Shown here: positions 37,192 to 45,023 of the stretch, piece after piece | Numbering within the stretch: position 1 is the stretch's first letter | Layout of the letters: each line of letters opens with the position of its first letter | DNA from: Azohydromonas caseinilytica | GTDB taxonomy: Bacteria > Pseudomonadota > Gammaproteobacteria > Burkholderiales > Burkholderiaceae_C | DNA length: 48,388 nt | Assembly (NCBI RefSeq): GCF_012927045.1 | Contig: NZ_JABBFW010000035.1 | Coordinates: forward strand, 1 to 48,388 | Direction: 5' to 3' | The notes under the pieces: model-generated | Database searches by the model: none | What the model was told of the DNA's origin: nothing | What the model saw: the letters and a program-made list of their open reading frames with translations, nothing else | Made by a program: the position numbers and the translations under genes

Positions 37192-37210
37192 GTGTTCTAC
37201 CGTAGAACAC
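37192..37210. other. parS-like palindrome, copy 4
   Basis: GTGTTCTACCGTAGAACAC, extended by GG and CC on the flanks to 23 bp, the longest symmetry of the four. It lies 67 bases from the recombinase stop codon. Confidence 0.75.
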
Positions 37211-37276
37211 CCTCGCCACCTGCAGGCCGCAGCGGCCGATGGACCGGTCCGGCGTGCGGAACTCGGTTGCCCCGGC

Positions 37277-39385
37277 TCACTCCGGCTTGCGTCGCCGCTT
37301 CAGCTTCTCGAACTCGCGCACCATGCGCACCCGCTCGGTGCCGAGATAGATCGTGGTGGTAGACAGGCTGGCATGGCCGAGCGCCTGCTGCAGCACCTCC
37401 ACCGGGATCTGCGCCGCCGCGCCCTGGCGTGCGAACGTGTGGCGCAGCCAGTGCGTGGACGCGGCGCGCAGCCGCGCGGCATCCAGGCCATCCACCGCGT
37501 GGGCGCGCGCCGCTATGCGGGTGAAGAAGCGCTTGAGCATGCGGTACAGGCCGCTGGCGCCCAGAGCCCGGGTAATTGCTGGACGCTCCAGGCCGAGACT
37601 GCCGTCGGCCAAGGCCCGCCAGCGCGGCGGCGCCTCGGCCAGCGTGCACACCAGCGGCGTCGGCGAGGGCAGGGGAGCAACGGCCGCCGCGTCGGCATGG
37701 TGGGCGGCCAGCAGCGCGGCCAGGTCCTCCGCCAAGGGTACCTCGCGGACCTTGCCGCCTTTGCCCTGTACCGACAGCAGGGTCGCATCCTCGCCCGCCG
37801 CGTCGAGCCGCACGCTGCGCACCGACGCCAGCGTGGCACCCGCGATTTCCGACAGCCGCAAGCCGGTGGCCGCCAGCAGCTCCAGCACCAGCCGCAGGCG
37901 CCGCTGCTCGGCGCCCCGCGGTACGCCGGCGCGTGGCCGTGCGGCGGCTTCTTCCAGGCCGAGCTGGGCGCGCACGAAGGCCCATTCGGCCTCGGTGAAG
38001 GAGCGCTCGATGTCGATGTGCGACCCGACCAGCGCCGCCTTCTTGCTCACCGCGCGCAGCGGGTTGCCCACCAGGTAGTTGGCGTCGCGCAGGCCGTCGA
38101 ACAGCGCCTGCACCACCACCAGCGCCTGCCGTTGCGACGCCGGCTTCAGCGGGCCGCGAAACGGCCGCCAGGCCGGATCGTCACGAGCCACCACCGCGGC
38201 GCCACACCAGGCCGGCGGTGGCTGGCGGATGAACTCGCGGTACGCCTGGGCGTCGCGGCTGTCCACCGACGACAGCGCCTTGCCGCGCTCCAGCAGGCAC
38301 CACAGGTAGAAGCGCTCGACCTCCTTGCGGTAGGCGCGCAGCGTGGCCGGCTTCTCGCGGTACTGCGCCAGCCACGCCTCGATGGCCTGCCGGTCGTCCT
38401 CCGCGCCCAGGTGGTTGGGCATGCGGGTGGCGAACAGACCCGGGGCCTGCACCCCACCGGCCAGCCGGGGCGGCACGGCCAGCTGCTCCAGCGGCACCAA
38501 CGCAAAGCGTGGAAGCAGCTGCACCGCGCCCAGGGCCCCGGTCCGCAGCGCGATGCGACGCTGCGGCGCCTCGCGCGCATCGCTCCGCAGCGGCTCCTCC
38601 CAATCGCGTGCCAGCGGCTGCAGCCATTCCAGGAGCCGGTCGGCCCGGGCCCGGCCCAGTCCCTGCACGCGGCGCCACCAGTTGGGCCCAAAGACGTTCA
38701 CCGTCTGCACCAGGGCGGCCAGCGTGCCGATGCCGGCGGCCGTGAGGCGCTCGGCCATCGCCGGCGAGAGCCACAAGGCGACGCGGTCAGGCGGGGCAGG
38801 GCGGCGGGCCAGCAAGGCCTCGATCCGCCGCAGGCTGCGCGCTGCAAGGCCGCTCCGGTCCGACCCAGCTTCCCGGTGCGCCGGCAGCGTCTCCACGCCG
38901 TCCAGCCCATAGAACTCGCGGTACTCGCGCAGCAGCTCCGCCTCGGAATGCGTCTCGCGGTCCAGGCCCTGGCTGTCGATGAACTCGTCCAGGTCGGGCA
39001 GGGCCACCGCGCCCGGCCCGCGCGGCGGTTGCGCCAGCACCTGCAGCTCAGCGGTGATCCGCTCCGATTCCGGCAGCCCGAGGTTGAGGGCATGGCCATC
39101 GCGCAGCACCCGCCGCAACAGCGCTCCGCGCTGGCGCTCGATGCGGCGCAGGTCGGCGCTGAGCTCGCCGAATGCCAGGTAGCGCTCCCAGGCCCGGCGC
39201 AGGTCCAGGCCCTGCAGCCAGCTGCGCAGAAAGGCGAAGTGGTGCACGCCCAGCGCCTGCTCCTCGCGCAGCACCCGCGTCCGGGCCCCGCGTGGGCGGC
39301 CCGGGGGACGCTTTGGCCTCGCGACCTCGATGAGTTGGCTCGAATTCGGCTCCTCTTGCTCCACGCCATCCCCAGATTGATCCAT
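37277..39385 (-). CDS. Large tyrosine recombinase, probable replicon dimer resolvase
   Basis: This 702-residue protein ends in a canonical tyrosine recombinase domain. R510 is in ATGLRLSEI, K542/K545 in GKGGKVREVPL, H645-x-x-R648 in THWLRHTF, H671 in ALGHASLS, and the nucleophile Y680 in TTIYLG. A SAM-like core-binding domain covers about 335-460. The first ~320 residues are an uncommon extension with a helix-hairpin-helix stretch (LTAAGIGTLAALVQTVNVFG, then VQGLGRARADRLLEWL) that may add DNA binding; I recall a DUF3701-type N-terminus in similar chromid proteins. The location next to rep-parAB and a dif-like repeat upstream suggests that it resolves replicon dimers. It could instead be a mobile-element integrase. 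Confidence 0.85.
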   Translation of the reverse strand: MDQSGDGVEQEEPNSSQLIEVARPKRPPGRPRGARTRVLREEQALGVHHFAFLRSWLQGLDLRRAWERYLAFGELSADLRRIERQRGALLRRVLRDGHALNLGLPESERITAELQVLAQPPRGPGAVALPDLDEFIDSQGLDRETHSEAELLREYREFYGLDGVETLPAHREAGSDRSGLAARSLRRIEALLARRPAPPDRVALWLSPAMAERLTAAGIGTLAALVQTVNVFGPNWWRRVQGLGRARADRLLEWLQPLARDWEEPLRSDAREAPQRRIALRTGALGAVQLLPRFALVPLEQLAVPPRLAGGVQAPGLFATRMPNHLGAEDDRQAIEAWLAQYREKPATLRAYRKEVERFYLWCLLERGKALSSVDSRDAQAYREFIRQPPPAWCGAAVVARDDPAWRPFRGPLKPASQRQALVVVQALFDGLRDANYLVGNPLRAVSKKAALVGSHIDIERSFTEAEWAFVRAQLGLEEAAARPRAGVPRGAEQRRLRLVLELLAATGLRLSEIAGATLASVRSVRLDAAGEDATLLSVQGKGGKVREVPLAEDLAALLAAHHADAAAVAPLPSPTPLVCTLAEAPPRWRALADGSLGLERPAITRALGASGLYRMLKRFFTRIAARAHAVDGLDAARLRAASTHWLRHTFARQGAAAQIPVEVLQQALGHASLSTTTIYLGTERVRMVREFEKLKRRRKPE

Positions 39386-39393
39386 TTATATGG

Positions 39394-39421
39394 CGGCATG
39401 ATAATGAGAGTTATCAGGACG
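39394..39421. other. dif/res-like recombination core site candidate
   Basis: Arms CGGCATGATAA and TTATCAGGACG are separated by six bases (TGAGAG), with 9 of 11 arm positions matching in inverted order. The 11-6-11 shape and the inner ATAA/TTAT are those of XerCD dif sites. It starts nine bases upstream of the recombinase ATG, so binding there could also regulate the gene. Confidence 0.55.
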
Positions 39422-39600
39422 CAACTGACCTTGATATTGCTCCGTCGGGAAGAAGCATTGGGGTAGGGCTGTCGCCATGGCCATGGGCCAGCGAGCACTG
39501 ATGACGACCCGGTCGAGCCAGGCAGTGTCGAAGAAAGGCTTGCGCTACCGGCTGAGAGCCAAGTCGGGAGCTTCAGCAAAACAGTTGGCCACGTTGCGGC

Positions 39601-40074
39601 TCAGTCACGACAGCTGCCGCGCGTCGCAGCCAGCGGCAGCGCAAACGCGACCAGGAAGGCCAAGTTGAGCGCGACGTTCAGCCACACCCCGGCCCGCAGC
39701 GAATACAAGGTGCCGGGCACGAACCACGCCGCCACCGACAGCGCCACCGTCCACCAGGCCCGGCGCGACCCAGCTGCGAGCGGGCCGCGCACCGACTGCA
39801 GCAGCGCCACGGCCCAGCCGAACATCACGGCCCCCAGCACCGCATGCGCGAAGGAGAGGTACGCGACCGCCTCCGCTCCCATGCGGTCCAGGCGCCCGGG
39901 GTCGGCGTAGACCAGCAGCGACATGCCCCACAAGGCCAGGTCCGGCAGCAGGACCGCGCCCAACCCCATCGCCATCAGCGCGGCGACGACGGCCTGCAGC
40001 CAGGCCAGCCAGAAGGGGGATGGGCCGGAAGGCCGAGCCCGTGAGGAATCCGGGGCGCCGTTCACCCGTGGCAT
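39601..40074 (-). CDS. Four-helix integral membrane protein, unknown
   Basis: A protein of about 157 residues with four hydrophobic segments, starting in FWLAWLQAVVAALMAMGLGA and ending in WLNVALNLAFLVAFALPLAA. Charged loops are short. Start at 40074 (MPRVNGAPDSSRARPSG) lacks a clear ribosome binding site and could be too long or too short. It may be co-transcribed with the IclR gene upstream on the same strand (40 bases away). No family recognised. Confidence 0.55.
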   Translation of the reverse strand: MPRVNGAPDSSRARPSGPSPFWLAWLQAVVAALMAMGLGAVLLPDLALWGMSLLVYADPGRLDRMGAEAVAYLSFAHAVLGAVMFGWAVALLQSVRGPLAAGSRRAWWTVALSVAAWFVPGTLYSLRAGVWLNVALNLAFLVAFALPLAATRGSCRD

Positions 40075-40114
40075 TGTCGGCCGGGTGGTGCCCCGGGCCG
40101 TGTGGCTCGCCCGA

Positions 40115-40945
40115 TCAGGCCGCGCCCAGGCGGCGCGACAGCGAGGCGGCGCAGCGCCGGATGGCGCCGGCCAAGGCGCCATCCCAGGCGGTGTCGAAAG
40201 TGGCGCTGGGGCCGATGCCGGTGATGCTCAGCAGCAGCGCGCCGCTGCCGTCGAACACCGGTGCCGCCAGGGCGCTGACGCCCGGAATCGCCTGGTCCAC
40301 CACCCGCGCCATGCCCTGGCGCCGCACCTCGGCCAGCTGCGCCTCGAAGGCGGCCCCGTCCAGCGGCGCACCGTTGAAGCCGCCCAGGGCCAGCTCCTGC
40401 GCCAGTACCGCCTGCACCTCCTCACGTGCCCGGTAAGCCGCGAACAGCCAGCCCGAGGCCGTGCCGCGCAGGCTCATCACCGTGCCGTGGCGCATGGCCA
40501 CGTGCACCGGGCTGGGTGCTTCCGCCACCCGCACGATGGTCGGGCCACGGTTGCCCCACACCGCGATCGACATGGTGTGGCCGGTGCTCAGCGCCAGTTC
40601 CTCGATCAGCGGCGTGGCCAGCCGCACCGGGTCGAACTGCTGCAGGCTGATGAGGCCCAGCTGCAGCGCCAGCGGGCCCAGCCCGTAGCGGCCGCTGCCG
40701 GCCTCCTGTTCGATGAGGCCCAGCTTGCCGAAGCTCACCAGGTACGGATGCGCCTTGGCCGGCGCCATGCCGGCCTCGCGCGCCAGGTCCTTGAGCGCCA
40801 TGGGCCGGCCATGGTGGGCCAGCGCCAGCAGCAGCTGGCCGCCGACCTCGATGCTCTGGATGCCGCGCGAGCCGCGCTCTACAGGGGAAGTGACGTCGTC
40901 CACGGACTGGCTCAGGGTTTCTGCTAGGAACAATGGATTAGACAT
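40115..40945 (-). CDS. IclR family transcriptional regulator
   Basis: This 276-residue protein has an N-terminal winged helix (about 28-90: GIQSIEVGGQLLLAL, PMALKDLAREAGMAPAKAHPYL) and a C-terminal ligand-binding GAF-like IclR domain (GHTMSIAVWGNRGPTIVRVAE and later PVFDGSGALLLSITGIG). It is divergent from the MBL/hydroxylase/hmgA genes with 67 bases between them, the usual place for a local regulator of homogentisate breakdown. Inverted hexamers TTAACG (40945) and CGTTAA (40977) flank the intergenic region and might be operator parts. Effector likely an aromatic acid. Confidence 0.87.
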   Translation of the reverse strand: MSNPLFLAETLSQSVDDVTSPVERGSRGIQSIEVGGQLLLALAHHGRPMALKDLAREAGMAPAKAHPYLVSFGKLGLIEQEAGSGRYGLGPLALQLGLISLQQFDPVRLATPLIEELALSTGHTMSIAVWGNRGPTIVRVAEAPSPVHVAMRHGTVMSLRGTASGWLFAAYRAREEVQAVLAQELALGGFNGAPLDGAAFEAQLAEVRRQGMARVVDQAIPGVSALAAPVFDGSGALLLSITGIGPSATFDTAWDGALAGAIRRCAASLSRRLGAA

Positions 40946-41012
40946 TAACGAAATGCATGACTAAGATCAACCTCGCCGTTAAACATTGCTGAAGACGTTC
41001 GCCGACATACCC

Positions 41013-41966
41013 ATGAGCAAAGCCTTCGCCTCCCAAGCCGACCTCGAAGAGAAGAAGGTCAGCTTCACGCAGCTGTCCGAACATGCCTGGGCCTACACGG
41101 CCGAGGGCGACCCCAACACCGGGATCATCATCGGCGACGACGCCGTGCTGGTGGCCGACACCCAGGCCACGCCCGCCATGGCCGCCGACGTGATCCGCCG
41201 CATCCGCGAGGTGACGGACAAGCCCATCAAGTACGTGGTGCTCACGCACTACCACGCCGTGCGCGTGCTGGGCGCCTCGGCCTATGAGCCGCAGCAGATC
41301 ATCGCCAGCCAGGACACCTACGACCTCATCAGGGAGCGCGGCGAGCAGGACAAGGCCAGCGAGATCGGCCGCTTCCCGCGCCTGTTCCGCAACGTCGAGA
41401 CGGTGCCCGCCGGGCTGACCTGGCCCACCATGAGCTTCACCGGGAAGATGACGCTGTTCCTCGGCAAGCTGGAGGTGCAGCTGCTGCAGCTCGGCCGCGG
41501 CCACACCAAGGGCGACACCGTGGTGTGGCTGCCCCAGGAGCGCACGCTGCTCTCGGGCGACCTGGTCGAATTCGATGCCACGCCCTACGCCGGCGACGCC
41601 TACTTCAAGGACTGGCCGCGGACGCTGGACAACATCGCCGCGCTGAATCCGCGCGCGCTGGTGCCGGGCCGCGGCGCGGCGCTGGTCGGTGAAGAGCAGG
41701 TGCAGGCCGGGCTGGCGGGCACGCGCGCCTTCATCTCCGACCTGTACCAGGCGGTGCAGGCGGGGGCTGCCGCCGGCAAGGACCTCAAGGCCGTCTACAA
41801 GGAGGCCTACGCGCACATGGCGCCCAAGTACGGCCAGTGGGTGATCTTCGACCACTGCATGCCCTTCGACGTGACGCGCTGCTACGACGAGGTCACGCAG
41901 TACCCGGACCCGCGCGTGTGGACCGCGCAGCGCGACATCGAGATGTGGCAGGCGCTGGAGACCTGA
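41013..41966 (+). CDS. MBL-fold metallo-hydrolase
   Basis: This 317-residue metallo-beta-lactamase-fold protein carries H79 and H81 in LTHYHAVRVLGAS, H164 in GRGHTKGDTVVW and D183 in LLSGDLVEFD. The canonical HxHxDH is altered: the D-H positions are valine and arginine (HYHAVR), so one metal site is probably lost and a single-metal enzyme is expected. Start at 41013 (MSKAFASQADLEE) is preferred over TTG 40986. First gene of the plus-strand cluster that leads to hmgA; a strong hairpin follows it. It may hydrolyse an ester or lactone that arises in aromatic acid breakdown; function unproven. Confidence 0.8.
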   Translation: MSKAFASQADLEEKKVSFTQLSEHAWAYTAEGDPNTGIIIGDDAVLVADTQATPAMAADVIRRIREVTDKPIKYVVLTHYHAVRVLGASAYEPQQIIASQDTYDLIRERGEQDKASEIGRFPRLFRNVETVPAGLTWPTMSFTGKMTLFLGKLEVQLLQLGRGHTKGDTVVWLPQERTLLSGDLVEFDATPYAGDAYFKDWPRTLDNIAALNPRALVPGRGAALVGEEQVQAGLAGTRAFISDLYQAVQAGAAAGKDLKAVYKEAYAHMAPKYGQWVIFDHCMPFDVTRCYDEVTQYPDPRVWTAQRDIEMWQALET

Positions 41967-41986
41967 GCTTCCAGCCGTCTCGTCCC

Positions 41987-42016
41987 TGACGGGCCCTGGC
42001 GGGGCCCGTCACCTTC
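41987..42016 (+). terminator. Terminator-like hairpin after the MBL gene
   Basis: A 10-bp perfect stem TGACGGGCCC / GGGCCCGTCA with a 5-base loop, followed by the pyrimidine-rich CCTTCTCTTCC. It may attenuate transcription before the hydroxylase gene. Confidence 0.6.
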
Positions 42017-42083
42017 TCTTCCATTCCTCATGGCATGCGCGTGCGGCGCAGGCCCCGGCTCGTCCCTTCACGTCCTCAGCCCC

Positions 42084-43745
42084 ATGCGCGACCCGCTGTA
42101 TTCCGCCTCCGGTGCCGAGATCCAGGCCCTGAGCTTCGATTACCGCCGCAGCCCCGACCAGGATGCCGCCGCGCCGGTGCGCCATCCCGTGGTGGTCGTG
42201 GGCGCCGGCCCCGTGGGCCTGAGCCTGGCCATCGACCTGGCGCAGCGCGGCCAGCGCGTGCTGCTGCTGGACAACGACGGCAAGCTCTCCACCGGCTCGC
42301 GCGCCATCTGCTTCGCCAAGCGCACGCTGGAGATCTGGGACCGCCTGGGCGTGGGCCAGGCCATGGTGGACAAGGGCGTGCGCTGGCACGTGGGCAAGGT
42401 GTTCTTCCACGACCAGCAGGTCTACCAGTTCGACCTGCTGCCCGAAACCGGCCACGAGCGCCCGGCCTTCATCAACCTGCAGCAGTACTACGCCGAGGCC
42501 TACCTGGTGGCACGTGCCCGCGAGCTGCCGAACCTGGAGATCCGCTGGCACAACACAGTGGCGGCACTGGCCCAGGAGGGCAGCGCGGTGCGCCTGGGTA
42601 TCGACACGCCGGACGGCCGCTATGAGCTGATCGCGGACTACGTGGTGGCCTGCGACGGCTCGCGCTCGCCGATCCGCCACCTGATGGGGCTGGAGAGCAA
42701 AGGGCGCGTGTTCCGGGACCGCTTCCTCATTGCCGACGTGCGCATGAAGGCCGCCTTTCCCGCGGAGCGTTGGTTCTGGTTCGACCCGCCCTTCCACCCG
42801 GGGCAAAGCGTGCTGCTGCACATGCAGCCCGATGGTGTCTGGCGCATCGACTTTCAACTGGGTTGGGATGCGGACCCGGAAGTGGAAAAGCGGCCGGAGA
42901 AGATCATTCCCCGCGTGCAGGCCCTGCTGCGCGCAGCGGCCGCCAGCAAGGGCGACGGCGAGCCGCCCGAGCTCGACTTCGAGCTGGACTGGGCCAGCGT
43001 CTACACCTTCGCCTGCCTGCGCATGGAAAACTTCCGCCATGGCCGCGTGCTGTTTGCCGGCGACTCGGCGCATGGCGTGTCGCCCTTCGGCGCGCGCGGC
43101 GCCAACTCCGGCGTGCAGGACGCGGAGAACCTGGCCTGGAAGCTGGACCGCGTGCTGCGCGGCGCCGCGCCGGACTCCCTGCTCGACAGCTACGCCCGCG
43201 AGCGTGAGCACGCCGCCGACGAGAACATCCTCAATTCCACCCGCGCCACCGACTTCATCACGCCCAAGAGCGAGATCAGCCGGCTGTTCCGCGACGCCAC
43301 GCTGGCGCTGGCCCGCGAGCATGGTTTCGCGCGCAAGCTCGTCAACAGCGGGCGGCTGTCGGTGCCGGCCACGCTGGACGGTTCCGTGCTCAACACGCCC
43401 GATGCCCAGGGCGATGCCTTCGCCGGCGCCATGCGCCCGGGCGCGCCGGCCGCCGACGCACCGCTGCGCCTCAACGGCCGCGACAGCTGGCTGCTGCGCG
43501 AGCTGGGCCCGGATTTCACGCTGCTGTGCTGGGGTCGCGCCCCCGCCTGGGCCCGGGAGCTGCCCGTGAAGGTGCTGGCCCTGGACGCCGCCAACGACCC
43601 GCAGCAGTGGCTGGCGCGGCGCTACGACCTGCGCCCCGGCAGCGCCTACCTGCTGCGCCCGGACCAGCATGTGTGTGCCCGCTGGCGCCAGCCCACGCCC
43701 GCTGCCGTCCACGCCGCCCTGAAGCGCGCCTGCGCGCTGCACTGA
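42084..43745 (+). CDS. FAD-dependent aromatic hydroxylase (group A flavin monooxygenase)
   Basis: This 553-residue flavoprotein resembles MhpA-type and 3-hydroxyphenylacetate hydroxylases. The FAD-binding GxGxxG is HPVVVVGAGPVGLSLAIDLA (about 34-54). The NAD(P)H/FAD DG motif is YVVACDGSRSPIRHLMG, and the second FAD motif is RVLFAGDSAHGVSPFGARG. A thioredoxin-like C-terminal domain follows. Directly upstream of hmgA in the same cluster, it most likely makes homogentisate from 3- or 4-hydroxyphenylacetate or a related phenol; this is context-based. ATG 42084 is favoured; an earlier ATG at 42030 adds 18 odd residues. A DUF2783 gene follows closely. Confidence 0.85.
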   Translation: MRDPLYSASGAEIQALSFDYRRSPDQDAAAPVRHPVVVVGAGPVGLSLAIDLAQRGQRVLLLDNDGKLSTGSRAICFAKRTLEIWDRLGVGQAMVDKGVRWHVGKVFFHDQQVYQFDLLPETGHERPAFINLQQYYAEAYLVARARELPNLEIRWHNTVAALAQEGSAVRLGIDTPDGRYELIADYVVACDGSRSPIRHLMGLESKGRVFRDRFLIADVRMKAAFPAERWFWFDPPFHPGQSVLLHMQPDGVWRIDFQLGWDADPEVEKRPEKIIPRVQALLRAAAASKGDGEPPELDFELDWASVYTFACLRMENFRHGRVLFAGDSAHGVSPFGARGANSGVQDAENLAWKLDRVLRGAAPDSLLDSYAREREHAADENILNSTRATDFITPKSEISRLFRDATLALAREHGFARKLVNSGRLSVPATLDGSVLNTPDAQGDAFAGAMRPGAPAADAPLRLNGRDSWLLRELGPDFTLLCWGRAPAWARELPVKVLALDAANDPQQWLARRYDLRPGSAYLLRPDQHVCARWRQPTPAAVHAALKRACALH

Positions 43746-43768
43746 ACACCGACCGAGCGAGAGCCGCC

Positions 43769-43969
43769 ATGCCCCTGGTCACCGAACCGAATCTGGACGC
43801 GCCCGATGACTTCTACGAGGCGCTGATCGACACCCACCGCGACCTCGGCGCCGAGGCCAGCCATGCCCTCAATGCGCGCCTGGTGCTGCTGCTGGCCAAC
43901 CACATCGGGCGGCTGGATGTACTCAAGGAAGCGCTGGCGCTGGCGCGCGCCAGCGGCGACACGGCCTGA
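43769..43969 (+). CDS. DUF2783 small protein
   Basis: A 66-residue acidic protein (EPNLDAPDDFYEALIDTHRD, then LNARLVLLLANHIG) that fits DUF2783. Such proteins follow the flavin hydroxylase gene in homogentisate clusters of Burkholderiales and may serve as its small partner, comparable with the accessory subunit of 3-hydroxyphenylacetate hydroxylase. No catalytic motif is visible. ATG 43769 is 23 bases past the hydroxylase stop. Confidence 0.75.
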   Translation: MPLVTEPNLDAPDDFYEALIDTHRDLGAEASHALNARLVLLLANHIGRLDVLKEALALARASGDTA

Positions 43970-44014
43970 AGAATTTTTCCCCGCAGACCAAAACCACCAC
44001 AAGGAGACCTGCCC

Positions 44015-44983
44015 ATGACCACCCGACGCCACCTGCTCGCCGCCTTCGGCGCCGCCGCCCTGTCCGCGCTGCCCCTGGCCGCCGCGGCCCAGGAGAAACC
44101 GCTGGAGTGGGTGCTGGGCTACGCCGCCGGCGGCGGCTCCGACGTCGTCGCGCGCACCGTGGCCGAGCAGATGGGCAAGACGCTGGGCCGCACCATCGTC
44201 GTCAACAACAAGCCCGGCGCCGCCACCAACATCGCTGCGGACTATGTCGCCAAGTCGCGCGACATCGGCAACGTCATGCTCACGGCCGACTTCGCCACGC
44301 TGGCCGCCAACCCCGCGCTGTTCAGCAAGCTGCCCTATGACGCCGAGAAGGACTTCAAGCCCGTGGGCATGCTGGCGCGCTTCCCGCTGCTGCTGGTGGT
44401 CGCGCCCAACGTGCCGGTGAAGAACTGGAAGGAGTTCAGCGACTGGGCGCAGCGGCAGCCCGAGGGCGTCAACTACGCCTCGGCCGGCCTGGGCAGCCCG
44501 CACCACCTCGCCACCGAGCTGCTGCGCGAGAAGAGCGGCCTGAAGCTCACGCACGTGCCCTACCGCGGCGCGGCGCCCGCGGTGCAGGACCTGCTGGGCG
44601 GGCAGATCGCCGTGGGCATGATCGACACCGCCAGCGTCCAGCAGTACGTGCTCAGCGGCAAGCTGCGCGCGGTGGGCGTGGCCAGCCCGCAGCGGCTGAA
44701 GACGCTGCCCGAGGTGCCCACGCTGGCCGAGCAGGGCCTCAGCGGCTTCGAGGCCTACGCCTGGCAGGGTCTCGTCGTGCCCGCGGCCACCTCGGCCGAG
44801 CTCACCACCAAACTGAGCCAGGCCCTGCAGGCCGCGCTGCAGTCGGTGCCCGTGAAGGCGCGCTTCCAGACCCTGGGGCTGGAGCCGCTGCCCGGCACCC
44901 CCGAGCAGATGGCCACCTATGCGCGCAGCGAGCGCGCGCGCTGGGGCGCGCTGATCCGCGCCAACAACATCAAGCTCGATTGA
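44015..44983 (+). CDS. Bug/TTT family solute-binding receptor
   Basis: This 322-residue periplasmic receptor has a twin-arginine-like signal ([20 protein letters not shown], cleaved after AAAA-Q). The family pattern follows: [77 protein letters not shown] precedes the ATG. It lies between the hydroxylase/DUF2783 pair and hmgA, so an aromatic acid ligand such as a hydroxyphenylacetate is plausible. No membrane partner in the window. Confidence 0.9.
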   Translation: MTTRRHLLAAFGAAALSALPLAAAAQEKPLEWVLGYAAGGGSDVVARTVAEQMGKTLGRTIVVNNKPGAATNIAADYVAKSRDIGNVMLTADFATLAANPALFSKLPYDAEKDFKPVGMLARFPLLLVVAPNVPVKNWKEFSDWAQRQPEGVNYASAGLGSPHHLATELLREKSGLKLTHVPYRGAAPAVQDLLGGQIAVGMIDTASVQQYVLSGKLRAVGVASPQRLKTLPEVPTLAEQGLSGFEAYAWQGLVVPAATSAELTTKLSQALQAALQSVPVKARFQTLGLEPLPGTPEQMATYARSERARWGALIRANNIKLD

Positions 44984-45023
44984 GCTTCCACCCTTTCCTG
45001 CATGCACTGGGGAACCACCACCG

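Larger units (their letters stand above)
35431..37276. other. Gene-free centromere-like region
   Basis: 1.85 kb between parB and the recombinase without a convincing gene. Open frames here are short, overlap on both strands and show no protein-like composition. The only regular structure is the parAB terminator and the four palindromes. It seems to serve as the segregation region. Confidence 0.65.

Noticed and set aside
37373-39466. A 697-residue plus-strand open frame opposite the recombinase
   Set aside because: It is a mirror of a high-GC coding frame, rich in Arg, Gln and His with no domain, while the minus frame has all tyrosine recombinase residues.
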